Source: Pigmentiphaga sp. NML080357 (GTDB lineage: Bacteria; Pseudomonadota; Gammaproteobacteria; Burkholderiales; Burkholderiaceae_B). From it: a stretch of DNA of 64,000 nt. The position numbers were made by a program, and so were the translations under genes. The stretch covers positions 602,733-666,732 of the forward strand of contig NZ_NINW01000049.1 in assembly GCF_002188465.1 (NCBI RefSeq). The letters run 5' to 3'. Shown piece by piece: positions 1-11,213 of the stretch. The first letter of the stretch is position 1. Every line of letters starts with the position of its first letter. Below the pieces are notes generated by a model. It worked only from the letters and a program-made list of their open reading frames with translations. It searched no databases and was not told the DNA's origin.

Positions 1-1
1 G

Positions 2-316
2 GTGGTCCGCTTCGCCGGCCCTCCCTTCGAGGGGCCGGAACGCCTGAAGGTGCCGCACATGGGCTGGAACCGCGTGCGCCAGACGCTATCCCATCCCCTC
101 TGGGACGGCGTGGCCGACGGGACCTATTTCTACTTCGTCCACAGCTACTACGTGGCGCCTGCCGATCTAGGGGTAATTGCCGGGCAATCCGATTACGGCC
201 TCGCCTTTACCTGCGCGGTAGCGAGAGATAACATCTTTGCAACCCAGTTCCACCCCGAGAAAAGCGCCGGCGCGGGCTTGCGCATTTACCAGAATTTCGT
301 GGGATGGAACCCATGA
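2..316 (+). CDS. hisH: Imidazole glycerol phosphate synthase glutaminase subunit HisH, 3' part
   Basis: This is the C-terminal half of the glutamine amidotransferase that releases ammonia from glutamine for HisF, which sits just downstream. About 104 residues are visible where the family has roughly 200 to 215, so the nucleophilic cysteine lies outside the window. The visible catalytic His and Glu are in QFHPEKS near the end (fragment residues 84 and 86), and MGWNRV and YFVHSYY are typical of HisH. The fragment reads in frame from position 2 to a TGA at 314-316. It is cut by the window edge and shows no sign of being a pseudogene. Confidence 0.93.
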   Translation: MVRFAGPPFEGPERLKVPHMGWNRVRQTLSHPLWDGVADGTYFYFVHSYYVAPADLGVIAGQSDYGLAFTCAVARDNIFATQFHPEKSAGAGLRIYQNFVGWNP

Positions 317-400
317 ACCCCGCCCGCCGAGGTACGGCTGCTCTTTTTCGCCTAGTCGCCCAGTCAGTGCTTCCCGATACGAACGACACCCTGATTCGCC

Positions 401-1153
401 ATGCTTCTCATTCCCGCGATTGATCTCAAAGACGGTCGTTGTGTCCGCCTGCGCCAGGGCGATCTCGACGATGCCACCGTGTTCTCCGAAGAACCCGCCG
501 CCATGGCCACCCATTGGCTGGACCAGGGAGCGCGCCGGCTGCACCTGGTCGATCTGAACGGCGCCGTGGCCGGCAAGCCCAAGAACGAGGCGTCCATCAA
601 GGCCATCGTCGAGGCCCTGGGCGACGAAATCCCCGTCCAGATCGGCGGCGGCATCCGCGACCTCGACACCATCGAGCGCTACCTGGACAACGGCATTTCC
701 TACGTCATCATCGGTACCGCCGCGGTCAAGAACCCGGGATTCCTGCACGACGCCTGCAGTGCCTTTCCCGGACAGATCATCGTCGGGCTCGACGCCAAGG
801 ACGGCAAGGTGGCCACCGATGGCTGGAGCAAGCTGACCGGCCACGACGTGACCGACCTGGCCAAGAAATTCGAGGACTACGGCTGCTCGTCCATCATCTA
901 CACCGACATCGGCCGCGACGGCATGCTGTCGGGCGTCAACGTCGAGGCCACGGTCAAGCTGGCCCAGCACGTCCGCATTCCCGTCATTGCCTCGGGAGGC
1001 ATCGCCAACCTGACCGACATCGAGAAGCTCTGCGCGGTGGAGGACGAAGGCGTGGAAGGCGCCATCCTGGGCCGCAGCATCTACGAGGGCACGCTGGATT
1101 TCCAGGCGGCGCAGGCCCGGGCAGATGAATTGAGCCCCCCCCCTGCGCCCTGA
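401..1153 (+). CDS. hisA: Phosphoribosylformimino-5-aminoimidazole carboxamide ribotide isomerase HisA
   Basis: A cytosolic TIM-barrel isomerase that converts ProFAR to PRFAR, the substrate of HisF/HisH. The 250-residue protein has the usual length and begins [12 protein letters not shown]. The two catalytic acids of the duplicated half-barrel fold are visible as Asp8 and Asp131 (GLDAKDG), with the phosphate-binding loops QIGGGIR and IASGGI. It lies 84 bp after hisH, so co-transcription is likely. The C-terminus ends in a proline-rich ELSPPPAP tail that runs into a GC-rich repeat. Confidence 0.97.
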   Translation: MLLIPAIDLKDGRCVRLRQGDLDDATVFSEEPAAMATHWLDQGARRLHLVDLNGAVAGKPKNEASIKAIVEALGDEIPVQIGGGIRDLDTIERYLDNGISYVIIGTAAVKNPGFLHDACSAFPGQIIVGLDAKDGKVATDGWSKLTGHDVTDLAKKFEDYGCSSIIYTDIGRDGMLSGVNVEATVKLAQHVRIPVIASGGIANLTDIEKLCAVEDEGVEGAILGRSIYEGTLDFQAAQARADELSPPPAP

Positions 1154-1169
1154 CGGGCGCCCCCCCAGG

Positions 1170-1213
1170 GGGGCGGCACTGGCGGACCGGCAAAGCCGGA
1201 TCCGCGGTGCCCT
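1170..1213 (+). repeat. REP-like palindromic repeat, copy 1
   Basis: A 44-bp block in the 199-bp hisA-hisF gap. It is almost identical (43 of 44 bases) to the reverse complement of 3624-3667 between tatA and tatB. It can fold on itself around GACCGGC-AAA-GCCGGATC and is preceded by a second G/C palindrome (1158-1175). Inverted near-identical copies in intergenic gaps are the behaviour of a dispersed REP-type element. Its function is unknown; mRNA stabilisation or partial termination inside the operon is possible. Confidence 0.75.
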
Positions 1214-1352
1214 GGGGTACCACTGGGCTGGCGGGGGAGCGGCGATTTTGTGGGGCGTTGCTTCTCGGCGGCGTGGGGGGAATCGGCGTATCGTATAGGG
1301 CTGACCTGGGGTGTTTTTCGCTCCAGGTGACGAGTATTTTTGGAATTCTGTG

Positions 1353-2128
<776 letters not shown>

Positions 2129-2129
<1 letters not shown>

Positions 2130-2560
2130 TGGCGGCCACGACCGATACCCTTTCCGCGGACCAGGAAGCCTGGCTCGACGCCATCGTCTACGACGAACAT
2201 GGCCTGGTGCCCGGCATTGCGCAGGACGTGACGACCGACAAGGTCATCATGTTCGCGTTCCTGAACCGCGAGTCGCTGCGCGAGACCCTGCGCACCGGCA
2301 ATGCCACCTATTGGTCGCGTTCGCGCAACCGCCTGTGGCGCAAGGGCGAGGAGTCCGGACACGTGCAGCGTGTGCGCGAGATCCGGCTCGATTGCGATGG
2401 CGACGTGGTCTTGCTGCGGGTCGAGCAGGTCGGCGGCATCGCCTGCCATACCGGGCGCGAGCGCTGTTTCTACCGCCGCCTGGAAACCGAAGGCGAGGGC
2501 GGCGCGCGGTGGGTCGAGACCGACCCGGTCCTCAAGGATCCGGAGAGCATCTACAAATGA
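2129..2560 (+). CDS. hisI: Phosphoribosyl-AMP cyclohydrolase HisI
   Basis: A zinc enzyme that opens the purine ring of PR-AMP in the third step of histidine synthesis. The 143 residues show the Mg/Zn-binding signature DCDGD (residues 88-92) and the second cluster CHTGRERC (residues 106-113). HisE is encoded separately downstream, unlike the fused HisIE of enterobacteria. The start ATG at 2129 overlaps the hisF stop. The stop overlaps the hisE start at 2557. The N-terminal extension of about 20 residues before the core is modest. Confidence 0.96.
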
Positions 2561-2898
2561 ACGATTTCCTGGCGCGGCTGGCCGACACGATCGCCAGCCG
2601 CCGGCCCGACCGGGGCGGTTCGCCCGATTCGTCCTATGTGGCCCGCCTGCTCAGCAAGGGACCTGACGGCATCCTGAAGAAGATCGGCGAGGAGGCCACC
2701 GAGACGGTGATGGCGGCCAAGGATGGCGTGCCCGAAAAGATCATTTACGAGACCGCCGATCTCTGGTTTCATTGCCTCGTCATGCTGGAGTATTACGGTT
2801 TGCGTCCCGAACAGGTCGTCGCCGAGCTCGCGCGGCGCGAGGGCTTGTCGGGTTTGGATGAAAAGGCCGCGAGAAGCGGCAACGCCACGAACCAATGA
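2557..2898 (+). CDS. hisE: Phosphoribosyl-ATP pyrophosphohydrolase HisE
   Basis: An all-alpha MazG-like enzyme that hydrolyses PR-ATP to PR-AMP, the second step of histidine synthesis. The 113-residue protein carries the metal-binding helix motif [13 protein letters not shown] followed by ETADLWFH, as in stand-alone HisE. It is the last histidine gene of the run, overlaps hisI by 4 bp, and is followed by the HIT gene after a single base. This arrangement suggests one transcript from hisH through the HIT gene. Confidence 0.96.
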   Translation: MNDFLARLADTIASRRPDRGGSPDSSYVARLLSKGPDGILKKIGEEATETVMAAKDGVPEKIIYETADLWFHCLVMLEYYGLRPEQVVAELARREGLSGLDEKAARSGNATNQ

Positions 2899-2899
2899 G

Positions 2900-3253
2900 A
2901 TGAGCGACAACTGTATTTTCTGCAAGATCGCGCGGGGGGAGATCCCCTCGCGCAAGGTCTACGAAGACGACGAGATCTTCGCCTTCCACGACATCAACCC
3001 CATCGCGCCCGTGCACTTTCTGGTCATTCCCAAGCGGCACGTCGCCTCGCTGCAGGAGGTGGCCGCAAGCGACGTACCGCTGTTGGGTAGAATGCAAGTT
3101 CTGATCCCCCGCCTGGCGCTCGAACAGGGCTGCCGCCCCGGGCCCGAAGGGGGGTTCCGTCTGGTCGCCAACAACGGCGCGGACGGCGGGCAGGAGGTGC
3201 CGCACCTGCACTATCACGTGATAGGCGGCCCTCGCCCCTGGAAGCGCAACTGA
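2900..3253 (+). CDS. HIT-domain purine nucleoside phosphoramidase (HinT-like)
   Basis: A 117-residue histidine-triad hydrolase. The family usually cleaves AMP-lysine-type phosphoramidates and aminoacyl-adenylates. The triad HLHYHV (His102, 104 and 106) and the N-terminal CIFC zinc pair (Cys5, Cys8) are present. The start ATG at 2900 is separated from the hisE stop by one base. Linkage to histidine genes is common in beta-proteobacteria and says little about substrate. Confidence 0.93.
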   Translation: MSDNCIFCKIARGEIPSRKVYEDDEIFAFHDINPIAPVHFLVIPKRHVASLQEVAASDVPLLGRMQVLIPRLALEQGCRPGPEGGFRLVANNGADGGQEVPHLHYHVIGGPRPWKRN

Positions 3254-3314
3254 GCCGGCGGTTTCCGCCCGTATTTGACTGGACGATTATCCGCCGCAAG
3301 GCGTGGAGCATGTA

Positions 3315-3554
3315 ATGGGTAGCTTTAGCATTTGGCACTGGCTGGTTGTTCTCGTGATCGTGGTCCTGATCTTCGGCACCAAGAAGCTGAAGAATCTCGG
3401 GCAGGATCTCGGCGGCGCCGTGAAGGGATTCAAGGAAGGCATGAAGGAAGGCGGCGACGCCGCGGCTTCGAACTCGGAAAGCACCTCCGCCGATCCCAAG
3501 CGCGTTTCCGCCGACACGATCGACGTGGAAGCCAAAGAAAAAGAACGGACCTGA
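3315..3554 (+). CDS. tatA: Sec-independent protein translocase TatA
   Basis: The pore-forming subunit of the twin-arginine translocase, which exports folded proteins. The 79-residue protein has one N-terminal membrane helix (about residues 7-20), the FG hinge (Phe20-Gly21) and an amphipathic helix [17 protein letters not shown], then a charged tail. An upstream in-frame GTG (3303) exists, but ATG 3315 gives the standard MGSFSIWHW start. Likely Tat clients in the window are the Rieske protein PetA (12721) and the Bug receptor at 34900. Confidence 0.95.
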   Translation: MGSFSIWHWLVVLVIVVLIFGTKKLKNLGQDLGGAVKGFKEGMKEGGDAAASNSESTSADPKRVSADTIDVEAKEKERT

Positions 3555-3623
3555 TAGGGCCTCCCTCCAGATCCATGACTAACACGAAGGCGCTCCGCGC
3601 CATGACAACAACCTGCCCATCCG

Positions 3624-3667
3624 AGGGCACTGCGGATCCGGCTTTGCCGGTCCGCCAGTGCCGCCCC
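3624..3667 (-). repeat. REP-like palindromic repeat, copy 2 (inverted)
   Basis: Reverse-complement copy of the 44-bp block at 1170-1213, with one mismatch. It lies in the 167-bp gap between tatA and tatB and is followed by another G/C palindrome (CCCCTCGAGGGG, 3664-3675). Because tatA and tatB are normally tightly spaced, the insertion of this element probably widened the gap and may alter the TatA:TatB ratio through RNA structure (inference). Confidence 0.75.
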
Positions 3668-3721
3668 TCGAGGGGCGCGGTCGAAGACCGCCCGGGGTGG
3701 GCTTCCCCCCACAGGCGCTGA

Positions 3722-4369
3722 ATGTTCGACGTCAGTTTTACCGAACTTCTCACCATCGGGGTGGTGGCGCTGATCGTCATCGGCCCCGAGCGGCTGCCCA
3801 AGGTGGCCCGTACCGTCGGCCACCTGCTGGGCCGGGCCCAGCGCTACGTCAGCGACGTCAAGAGCGACATCCGGCGCGAAATGGAGCTCGAGGAATTGCG
3901 CAACCTGCGCAAGGAAATGGAAGACGCCGCGCGCTCGCTCGAGACCACCGTCAGGACCAACGTCGACGACCTGAACAAAGGGTTCAACGAAGTCCAGCAA
4001 ACCGTCGAGGAAGCCGCGCGCGAAGTCAAGGCCGCCGCGTCGGAGTCGCTGCCGGAGCCTTCGGCGGATGCTGCCGCGGATACGGCCGCGATCGGTACCG
4101 ATGCCGGCCACGGCCAGCCCGCGCCCGAGCCGCAGGCGCCGCGCCCGGCCCCGACAGCAGCCGGCCCGGCGGCTGCAGCGACTGCCGCGGCCACCCCGCC
4201 GGCCGAGCCTGGCGCGGCCGCCGGCGAGCCGGCACCCGCGCAAGACGCCTTGCCCGATCATGACCCGGCCCAGGGTTCGCTGTTCCCGGCCGACCTGCTG
4301 CCGCCGGCTGTCAATCAACCTGCCGCCGGCCAGCCGGCCGAGGCATCGACGGTACGCGAAAGAACGTGA
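3722..4369 (+). CDS. tatB: Sec-independent protein translocase TatB
   Basis: The TatB subunit forms the receptor complex with TatC for twin-arginine signal peptides. The N-terminus MFDVSFTELLTIGVVALIVIGPERLP shows the membrane helix and the diagnostic GPERLP hinge, followed by a long amphipathic helix up to about residue 110. At 215 residues it is longer than E. coli TatB (171). The extra length is an Ala/Pro-rich tail (about residues 120-200) of low complexity. Its stop overlaps the tatC start. Confidence 0.94.
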   Translation: MFDVSFTELLTIGVVALIVIGPERLPKVARTVGHLLGRAQRYVSDVKSDIRREMELEELRNLRKEMEDAARSLETTVRTNVDDLNKGFNEVQQTVEEAAREVKAAASESLPEPSADAAADTAAIGTDAGHGQPAPEPQAPRPAPTAAGPAAAATAAATPPAEPGAAAGEPAPAQDALPDHDPAQGSLFPADLLPPAVNQPAAGQPAEASTVRERT

Positions 4370-5130
4370 CTGAAAAAGACGCATCGCAAGAGGACAGCTT
4401 CATCTCGCACCTGGTGGAGCTGCGCGACCGGCTGCTCAGGGCCATCATCGCCGTGGTCGCCGTGTTCATCGTGCTGTTCCTCTATCCTGGCGCCTCGGCC
4501 ATCTACGACGTGCTGGCACAGCCCATGCTGGCCACGCTGCCCCCCGGCACCCGCATGATCGCCACCGGCGTCATCACGCCGTTCATGGTGCCGGTCAAGG
4601 TGACGCTGCTGGCGTCCTTCGTGATCGCGCTGCCTTTCGTGCTGTACCAGGCCTGGGCCTTCGTCGCGCCGGGCCTCTACCAGCACGAGAAGCGGCTGGC
4701 GCTGCCGCTCATCGTGTCCAGCACCGTGCTGTTCCTGGCGGGCATGGCTTTCTGCTATTTCGTTGTCTTCAAGACCGTCTTCCATTTCATCGCCACCTTC
4801 GCGCCGCAATCCATCACGCCCGCCCCGGACATCGAGGCCTACCTGAACTTCGTCATGACGATGTTCCTGGCGTTCGGGCTGACGTTCGAGGTGCCGGTGG
4901 CCGTGGTGCTGCTGGTCAAGACCGGCGTGACCACCGTCGCCAAGCTGTCGGCGGCGCGCGGGTACGTGGTGGTGGGGGCTTTCGTGCTGGCCGCGGTGGT
5001 CACGCCGCCGGATGTTGTCAGCCAGTTCCTGTTGGCGGTACCTTTATGCGTGCTCTACGAGCTGGGCCTGCTGGCGGCCCGGTTCATCAAGAAGCGCGAA
5101 TCGGATTCGACCGCCATCGAGAAAGTCTGA
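4366..5130 (+). CDS. tatC: Sec-independent protein translocase TatC
   Basis: A six-helix inner-membrane protein that recognises the twin-arginine motif. The 254-residue protein has the cytoplasmic N-terminal segment SFISHLVELRDRLLRA and the conserved periplasmic loop with YQAWAFVAPGLYQHEKR. The GTG start at 4366 overlaps the tatB TGA, indicating coupled translation. It ends 77 bp before the next gene, where a G/C-rich inverted repeat (about 5132-5163) without a T-run may weakly terminate. Confidence 0.96.
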   Translation: MTEKDASQEDSFISHLVELRDRLLRAIIAVVAVFIVLFLYPGASAIYDVLAQPMLATLPPGTRMIATGVITPFMVPVKVTLLASFVIALPFVLYQAWAFVAPGLYQHEKRLALPLIVSSTVLFLAGMAFCYFVVFKTVFHFIATFAPQSITPAPDIEAYLNFVMTMFLAFGLTFEVPVAVVLLVKTGVTTVAKLSAARGYVVVGAFVLAAVVTPPDVVSQFLLAVPLCVLYELGLLAARFIKKRESDSTAIEKV

Positions 5131-5207
5131 GCCCGGCCGCCCCTTGTGCCGCACCCGGCCGGGGGCAGGGGATTCCATTCCAGAACGAACAACAAGTGGG
5201 GACCTTC

Positions 5208-6356
5208 ATGTTTTCCTTGAGCAAACTGGGCGTGGCCATGGGCCTTGCCGTCTTCGCCGTGGCCGCTCAGGCCGACATCACCGTGGGCGTCAACGTGTCG
5301 GCCACCGGCCCGGCCGCGTCGCTGGGCATACCCGAGAAGAACACGTTCGCCCTGATGCCCAAGACCATCGCGGGCCAGAAGGTCAACTACATCGTTCTGG
5401 ACGATGCCAGCGACACCACGACCGCTGTCAAGAACGCGCGCCGCTTCGTGACCGAGGACAAGGTCGACGTGATGGTCGGATCCACCATCACGCCCAACTC
5501 GCTGGCCATGGTCGATGTCGCCGCCGAGACCGGCACGCCGGTCATTTCCATGGCGGCCTCGGCCATCATCGTGGAGCCGCAGGACGCCAAGAAGCGCTGG
5601 GCGTTCAAGACCCCGCAGAACGACGCCGAGATGGCCAAAGCCATCGTCGAGCACATGCAGGGCCAGAAGGTCAAGACGGTCGCCTTTATCGGGTTTGCCG
5701 ACGCCTATGGCGAGGGCTGGTACCAGGAGTTCTCCAAGGTGGCGCAGGCCGCGGGCATCAAGGTGCTGACCAACGAGCGCTACAACCGCACCGACACCTC
5801 CGTCACCGGCCAGGTGCTGAAGATGATCGCGGCCAAGCCCGATGCCGTGCTGATCGGCGCCGCCGGCACGCCCGCCGCACTGCCCCAGAAAACGCTGAAG
5901 GAACGCGGCTACCGCGGCAAGTACTACCAGACCCACGGCGTGGCCAACAACGATTTCCTGCGCGTGGGCGGCAAGGACATCGAAGGCACTTTCCTGCCGG
6001 CCGGCCCGGTGCTGGTATCCGCCCAGCTGCCTGCGGACAACCCGGTCAAGGCTTCGGCCACGGAGTACGTCCAGAAGTACGAGGCCGCCTACGGCAAGGG
6101 CTCGGTGTCCACTTTCGGCGCTCATGCCTGGGACGCCGGCAAGCTGATCGAGGCCGCGGTGCCGGTCGCGCTCAAGAAGGCGCAGCCGGGCACGCCGGAG
6201 TTCCGCGCAGCCTTGCGCGACGCGCTGGAAAACGTCAAGAATGTGGCCGGCGCGCATGGGGTGTTCAACATGAGCGCCACGGACCACGTCGGCCTGGACA
6301 ACCGGTCGCGCGTGATGGTGACCGTCGAAAACGGTGCCTGGAAGCTCATTAAATAA
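5208..6356 (+). CDS. Branched-chain amino-acid-type ABC transporter substrate-binding protein
   Basis: The periplasmic binding protein of the importer encoded by the next three genes. The 382-residue precursor has a Sec signal peptide MFSLSKLGVAMGLAVFAVAAQA cleaved near residue 22. The mature part is a LivK-type type-I fold beginning DITVGVNVSATGPAASLG. The ATG at 5208 is chosen because the signal peptide begins there, although the frame is open further upstream. The ligand is not evident; members of this family bind Leu/Ile/Val, other amino acids, amides or aromatic acids. Confidence 0.92.
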   Translation: MFSLSKLGVAMGLAVFAVAAQADITVGVNVSATGPAASLGIPEKNTFALMPKTIAGQKVNYIVLDDASDTTTAVKNARRFVTEDKVDVMVGSTITPNSLAMVDVAAETGTPVISMAASAIIVEPQDAKKRWAFKTPQNDAEMAKAIVEHMQGQKVKTVAFIGFADAYGEGWYQEFSKVAQAAGIKVLTNERYNRTDTSVTGQVLKMIAAKPDAVLIGAAGTPAALPQKTLKERGYRGKYYQTHGVANNDFLRVGGKDIEGTFLPAGPVLVSAQLPADNPVKASATEYVQKYEAAYGKGSVSTFGAHAWDAGKLIEAAVPVALKKAQPGTPEFRAALRDALENVKNVAGAHGVFNMSATDHVGLDNRSRVMVTVENGAWKLIK

Positions 6357-6401
6357 TCTCCAGACGGAACAGGGCGGACCTCCGGCCCTGCCGGAGTCGA
6401 C

Positions 6402-7436
6402 ATGGATTTGCAGATCGCCCTTTTCCTCATCCAGGACGGCGTCGTCAACGGCGCCATCTATGCCCTGCTGGGCATGGCGCTGGTCCTGGCCTTCACGGTC
6501 ACGCGCGTGGTCTTCATCCCCCAGGGCGAATTCGTCGCCTGGGGGGCGCTGACGCTGGCCGCGCTGCAGGCCGGCAAGCTGCCGGGCACGGTATGGCTGC
6601 TGGTCATCGGCGGTTGCGCGGTCATGGTGGTGGAGCTCTGGAGCGCCTGGCGCCAAGGGGACTGGCGCCACATTCCGCGGGCGGCGGGCTGGAATCTGCT
6701 CTATCCGGCCGTCATCTTCGCGGTGGCACGGTTCGTCGACTTCCAGGACTTCCCGCTGGCGGTCCAGATCGTCTTCGCGCTGCTGGCCGTGGTGCCCATG
6801 GGGCCGATGGTATGGCGCCTGGCTTTCCAGCCGGTGGCCGAGAGCAGCGTACTGGTGCTGCTGATCGTCTCGGTCGCGGTGCACGTCGCCATGGTGGGCC
6901 TGGGTTTGCTGTTCTTCGGCGCCGAAGGGTCGCGCACGCCCCCTTTCTCCGAGGGCAGCTTCGAACTGGGCGGCATACCCATTTCGGCCCAGACCCTGTG
7001 GGTGGTGGGCTGCTCCATCGTGCTCATCTTCGCGCTGACCGTGGTGTTCGGCCGCACCCTGTACGGCAAGGCCCTGCGCGCCACCGCCGTCAACCGGGTA
7101 GGCGCCCGGCTGATGGGCATACCGACCAGCCTGGCCGGCAAGCTGAGCTTTACGCTGTGCGCGCTGATCGGCGCGTTCTCAGGCATCCTCATCGCGCCCA
7201 TCACCACCATCTACTATGACACCGGCTTCCTGATCGGCCTGAAGGGGTTCGTGGCCGCCATCATCGCCGGCCTGGCGAGCTATCCCCTTGCGGCGGCGGG
7301 CGCCGTCCTGGTCGGCCTGCTCGAAGCCTTCTCGTCGTTCGCCGCCAGCGCGTACAAGGAGGTCATCGTGTTCACGCTGATCATCCCCGTGCTGATCTGG
7401 CGTTCGCTTGCCTCCCGTCACGTGGAGGAAGAATGA
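6402..7436 (+). CDS. livH: Branched-chain amino-acid-type ABC transporter permease (LivH family)
   Basis: An inner-membrane permease of the HAAT family, 344 residues, rich in hydrophobic helices. The N-terminal GVVNGAIYALLGMALVLAF and the later ALRATAVNRVGARLMGI loop (the EAA-like ATPase contact) are typical of LivH. It is longer than E. coli LivH (308) because of an extra hydrophobic segment around residues 60-130. The stop overlaps the start of the following fusion gene. The symbol denotes family, not proven leucine transport. Confidence 0.9.
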   Translation: MDLQIALFLIQDGVVNGAIYALLGMALVLAFTVTRVVFIPQGEFVAWGALTLAALQAGKLPGTVWLLVIGGCAVMVVELWSAWRQGDWRHIPRAAGWNLLYPAVIFAVARFVDFQDFPLAVQIVFALLAVVPMGPMVWRLAFQPVAESSVLVLLIVSVAVHVAMVGLGLLFFGAEGSRTPPFSEGSFELGGIPISAQTLWVVGCSIVLIFALTVVFGRTLYGKALRATAVNRVGARLMGIPTSLAGKLSFTLCALIGAFSGILIAPITTIYYDTGFLIGLKGFVAAIIAGLASYPLAAAGAVLVGLLEAFSSFAASAYKEVIVFTLIIPVLIWRSLASRHVEEE

Positions 7437-9253
7437 TGCGGCTGCGTCCCATCTGGTTCGTCGGCGCCGGCATCGTCCTGCTGGTCGCGGCCGTGTTCGG
7501 CATGTCGGAATTCACCGTCACGCTGCTCAACTACATAGGCTTGTACGCCCTGGTCGCCCTGGGGCTGGTCCTGCTCACCGGGGTGGGCGGCCTGACTTCG
7601 TTCGGCCAGGCGGCTTTCGTGGGGCTGGGCGCCTACACCAGCGCCTGGCTGTCCATTGCCACGCTGCCGCCCGCCTTCGCCTGGCTGGGGGGCTCGCCCT
7701 GGCTCGGCCTGGCCGCAGGCCTCGTCGTGACGGGCGTCGCCGCCTGGGTATTGGGCGCCATCGCGCTGCGCCTGTCGGGGCACTACCTGCCGCTGGGCAC
7801 CATCGCCTGGGGCCTGAGCCTGTATTTTCTTTTCGGGACGCTGGACTTCCTCGGCGGCCACACCGGGCTGTCGGGCCTGCCGCCGATCTCGATATTCGGG
7901 CTCGACCTGTCCAAGGGCCGGCACCTGTTCTGGCTGATCTGGGCCGTGCTGCTGCTGGCCATGCTGGTGGTCAGCAACCTGCTCGATTCGCGCGAAGGGC
8001 GCGCCATCCGGGCCCTCAAGGGGGGCATGGTGATGGCCGAATCGATGGGGGTGGACACCGCGCGCTCGCGCATCGCCATCTTCATGATCGCCGCCCTGCT
8101 GGCCTGCGTCTCGGGCTGGCTCTACGCCCATATGCAACGCTTCGTGAACCCCACGCCGTTCGGGCTGCATATCGGCATCGAGTATCTGTTCATGGCGGTC
8201 ATCGGCGGCGCGGGGCAGGTCTGGGGCGCGCTGGTCGGTGCGGGCCTGGTCACCATGCTCAAGCAATGGCTGCAGGACCTGCTGCCCGCCCTGGTGGGAG
8301 CCTCGGGCAATTTCGAAAGCATCGTCTTCGGCATCCTGCTCGTAGTGGCGCTGCAGCGCGCTCCGGACGGCCTCTGGCCCGTCATCGTGCGGCTGGCCCG
8401 GCGGTTCCTGCCGCTGGCGCATGCCGAGCGCGCCATCGATGATGAGGCGCCGCCGCTGGCGCGCCGCGTGCAGCCGGCGCACGGCGAAATCGTGCTCGAG
8501 GCCCAGGGCCTGACCAAGCAGTTCGGCGGCCTGGTGGCCAACAACAACATCAGTTTTTCCGTGCCGGCGGGCGAGGTGCTGGCCCTGATCGGCCCCAACG
8601 GCGCCGGCAAGAGCACGATGTTCAACCTCTTGTCCGGCGTGGACGATCCCACCTCGGGACGGGTGATCTTCCGTGGCCAGGACGTCACCGGCCGACCCTC
8701 CCGGACGATCGCGGCGCTCGGCCTGGGCCGTACCTTCCAGCACGTGCGGCTGTTGCCGCAGATGACCGTGCTCGAGAACATCGCCCTCGGGGCTCATTTG
8801 CGCGAGCGCAAGGGCCTGTTGTCCGGCCTGGTGCTCGGCAGCCTGCACCTGGAGCGCCGGGAGGAGTCCCGGCTGCTGGCCGAGGCGGCCCGCCAGGCGC
8901 GCCGCGTGGGCCTGGGCGACGCGCTGCACCTGCCGGCGGGTTCGCTGCCGCTGGGCAAGCAGCGCATGCTGGAGATCGCCCGCGCGCTCTGTGCCGATCC
9001 CTGCCTGCTGCTGCTGGACGAGCCGGCCGCCGGCCTGCGCTATCTCGAGAAGCAGGCCTTGTCCGAAACCCTGCGCGCCCTGCGCGCCGAGGGCATGGCC
9101 ATCCTGCTGGTCGAACACGACATGGATTTCGTCATGGGCCTGGCCGACCGCGTGGTCGTGATGGAATTCGGCGAAAAAATCGCCGAGGGCTTGCCCGAGG
9201 AAGTGCAGCGCGACCCGCGCGTGCTCGAAGCCTATCTGGGAGGTGTGGAATGA
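7433..9253 (+). CDS. Fused permease-ATPase of branched-chain amino-acid-type ABC transporter (LivM-LivG)
   Basis: One continuous 606-residue protein joins a LivM permease (about residues 1-325, with [18 protein letters not shown] and the [12 protein letters not shown] contact loop) to a LivG ATPase (from about residue 350). The ATPase has Walker [10 protein letters not shown], Walker [11 protein letters not shown] and the H-loop LVEHDMDFV. Its signature motif is degenerate ([15 protein letters not shown] in place of LSGGQ), as often seen in LivG. The linker around residues 325-350 is charged. Overlapping starts and stops join it to livH and livF. Confidence 0.93.
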   Translation: MMRLRPIWFVGAGIVLLVAAVFGMSEFTVTLLNYIGLYALVALGLVLLTGVGGLTSFGQAAFVGLGAYTSAWLSIATLPPAFAWLGGSPWLGLAAGLVVTGVAAWVLGAIALRLSGHYLPLGTIAWGLSLYFLFGTLDFLGGHTGLSGLPPISIFGLDLSKGRHLFWLIWAVLLLAMLVVSNLLDSREGRAIRALKGGMVMAESMGVDTARSRIAIFMIAALLACVSGWLYAHMQRFVNPTPFGLHIGIEYLFMAVIGGAGQVWGALVGAGLVTMLKQWLQDLLPALVGASGNFESIVFGILLVVALQRAPDGLWPVIVRLARRFLPLAHAERAIDDEAPPLARRVQPAHGEIVLEAQGLTKQFGGLVANNNISFSVPAGEVLALIGPNGAGKSTMFNLLSGVDDPTSGRVIFRGQDVTGRPSRTIAALGLGRTFQHVRLLPQMTVLENIALGAHLRERKGLLSGLVLGSLHLERREESRLLAEAARQARRVGLGDALHLPAGSLPLGKQRMLEIARALCADPCLLLLDEPAAGLRYLEKQALSETLRALRAEGMAILLVEHDMDFVMGLADRVVVMEFGEKIAEGLPEEVQRDPRVLEAYLGGVE

Positions 9254-9996
9254 CGGGTCCGGCGGCAGCGGCCGCGCCATTGCTCGAGGTCTCGGGCCTG
9301 TCCGTCTCCTACGGCAAGGTCGAGGCGCTCCATGGCATAGACTTGACGGTGCCGGCAGGCACCATCGTGACGGTGATCGGACCCAACGGCGCCGGCAAGA
9401 CCACCTTGCTGTCGGCCATCATGGGCCTGCTGCCCGCGCGCGGCACCGTCAGCGTGGACGGCCGGCTCCAGCGGCGGGTCGACATCGAGCACATGGTCGC
9501 CGCCGGCCTGAACCTCGTGCCCGAAAAGCGCGAGCTGTTCGGCGAGATGAGCGTCGAGGACAACCTGCTGCTCGGCGCCTTCCAGCGCTATCGCACCGGC
9601 CACCGCGACCAGGCCGCTTCCATGGAAGAGGTCTACGCGCTGTTCCCGCGGTTGAAGGAACGCCGCCGCCAGCTGGCCGCCACGCTCTCGGGCGGCGAGC
9701 GGCAGATGCTGGCGCTGGGGCGGGCCCTCATGGCCAAGCCGCGGCTGCTGCTGCTGGACGAGCCGTCGCTGGGCCTGGCCCCGCGCATCGTCAAGGAAAT
9801 CTTCCTCATCATCGCCGAGCTGCGGCGGCGCGGCGTGGCAATCCTGCTGGTCGAGCAGAACGCGCGGGCCGCTCTGCAGACCGCCGACTATGCCTACGTC
9901 CTGGAGACCGGGCAGGTAATCTTGTCCGGGCCGGCCCACGAGCTGGCGGACGACCCGCGGGTGGTGGAAAGCTACCTGGGGCTGGGGAAGCGGTAG
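9250..9996 (+). CDS. livF: Branched-chain amino-acid-type ABC transporter ATP-binding protein (LivF family)
   Basis: The second ATPase of the importer, 248 residues. It has Walker [10 protein letters not shown], signature [15 protein letters not shown], Walker [12 protein letters not shown] and switch region [10 protein letters not shown]. With LivG, which is the C-terminal half of the upstream fusion, it should form the heterodimeric nucleotide-binding unit. It overlaps the fusion gene by 4 bp and ends 2 bp from the convergent protease gene. Confidence 0.94.
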   Translation: MTGPAAAAAPLLEVSGLSVSYGKVEALHGIDLTVPAGTIVTVIGPNGAGKTTLLSAIMGLLPARGTVSVDGRLQRRVDIEHMVAAGLNLVPEKRELFGEMSVEDNLLLGAFQRYRTGHRDQAASMEEVYALFPRLKERRRQLAATLSGGERQMLALGRALMAKPRLLLLDEPSLGLAPRIVKEIFLIIAELRRRGVAILLVEQNARAALQTADYAYVLETGQVILSGPAHELADDPRVVESYLGLGKR

Positions 9997-9998
9997 GC

Positions 9999-11177
<1,179 letters not shown>

Positions 11178-11213
11178 GTGCAAAATACTTTTCCCTAGCG
11201 TAGGAGGTTGACA

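Noticed and set aside
5132..5163. G/C inverted repeat (CCCGGCCG and CGGCCGGG) after tatC as a terminator
   Set aside because: It has a long loop and no T-run; too weak to list as a feature.
5055..6884. 609-codon open frame on the minus strand opposite the liv binding-protein and permease genes
   Set aside because: It is rich in His, Arg, Gly and Asp with no family motifs, a shadow of high-GC coding on the plus strand.
7418..9280. 620-codon open frame on the minus strand opposite the LivM-LivG fusion
   Set aside because: It has low-complexity His/Gln-rich sequence with no recognisable domain; the plus-strand gene accounts for it.
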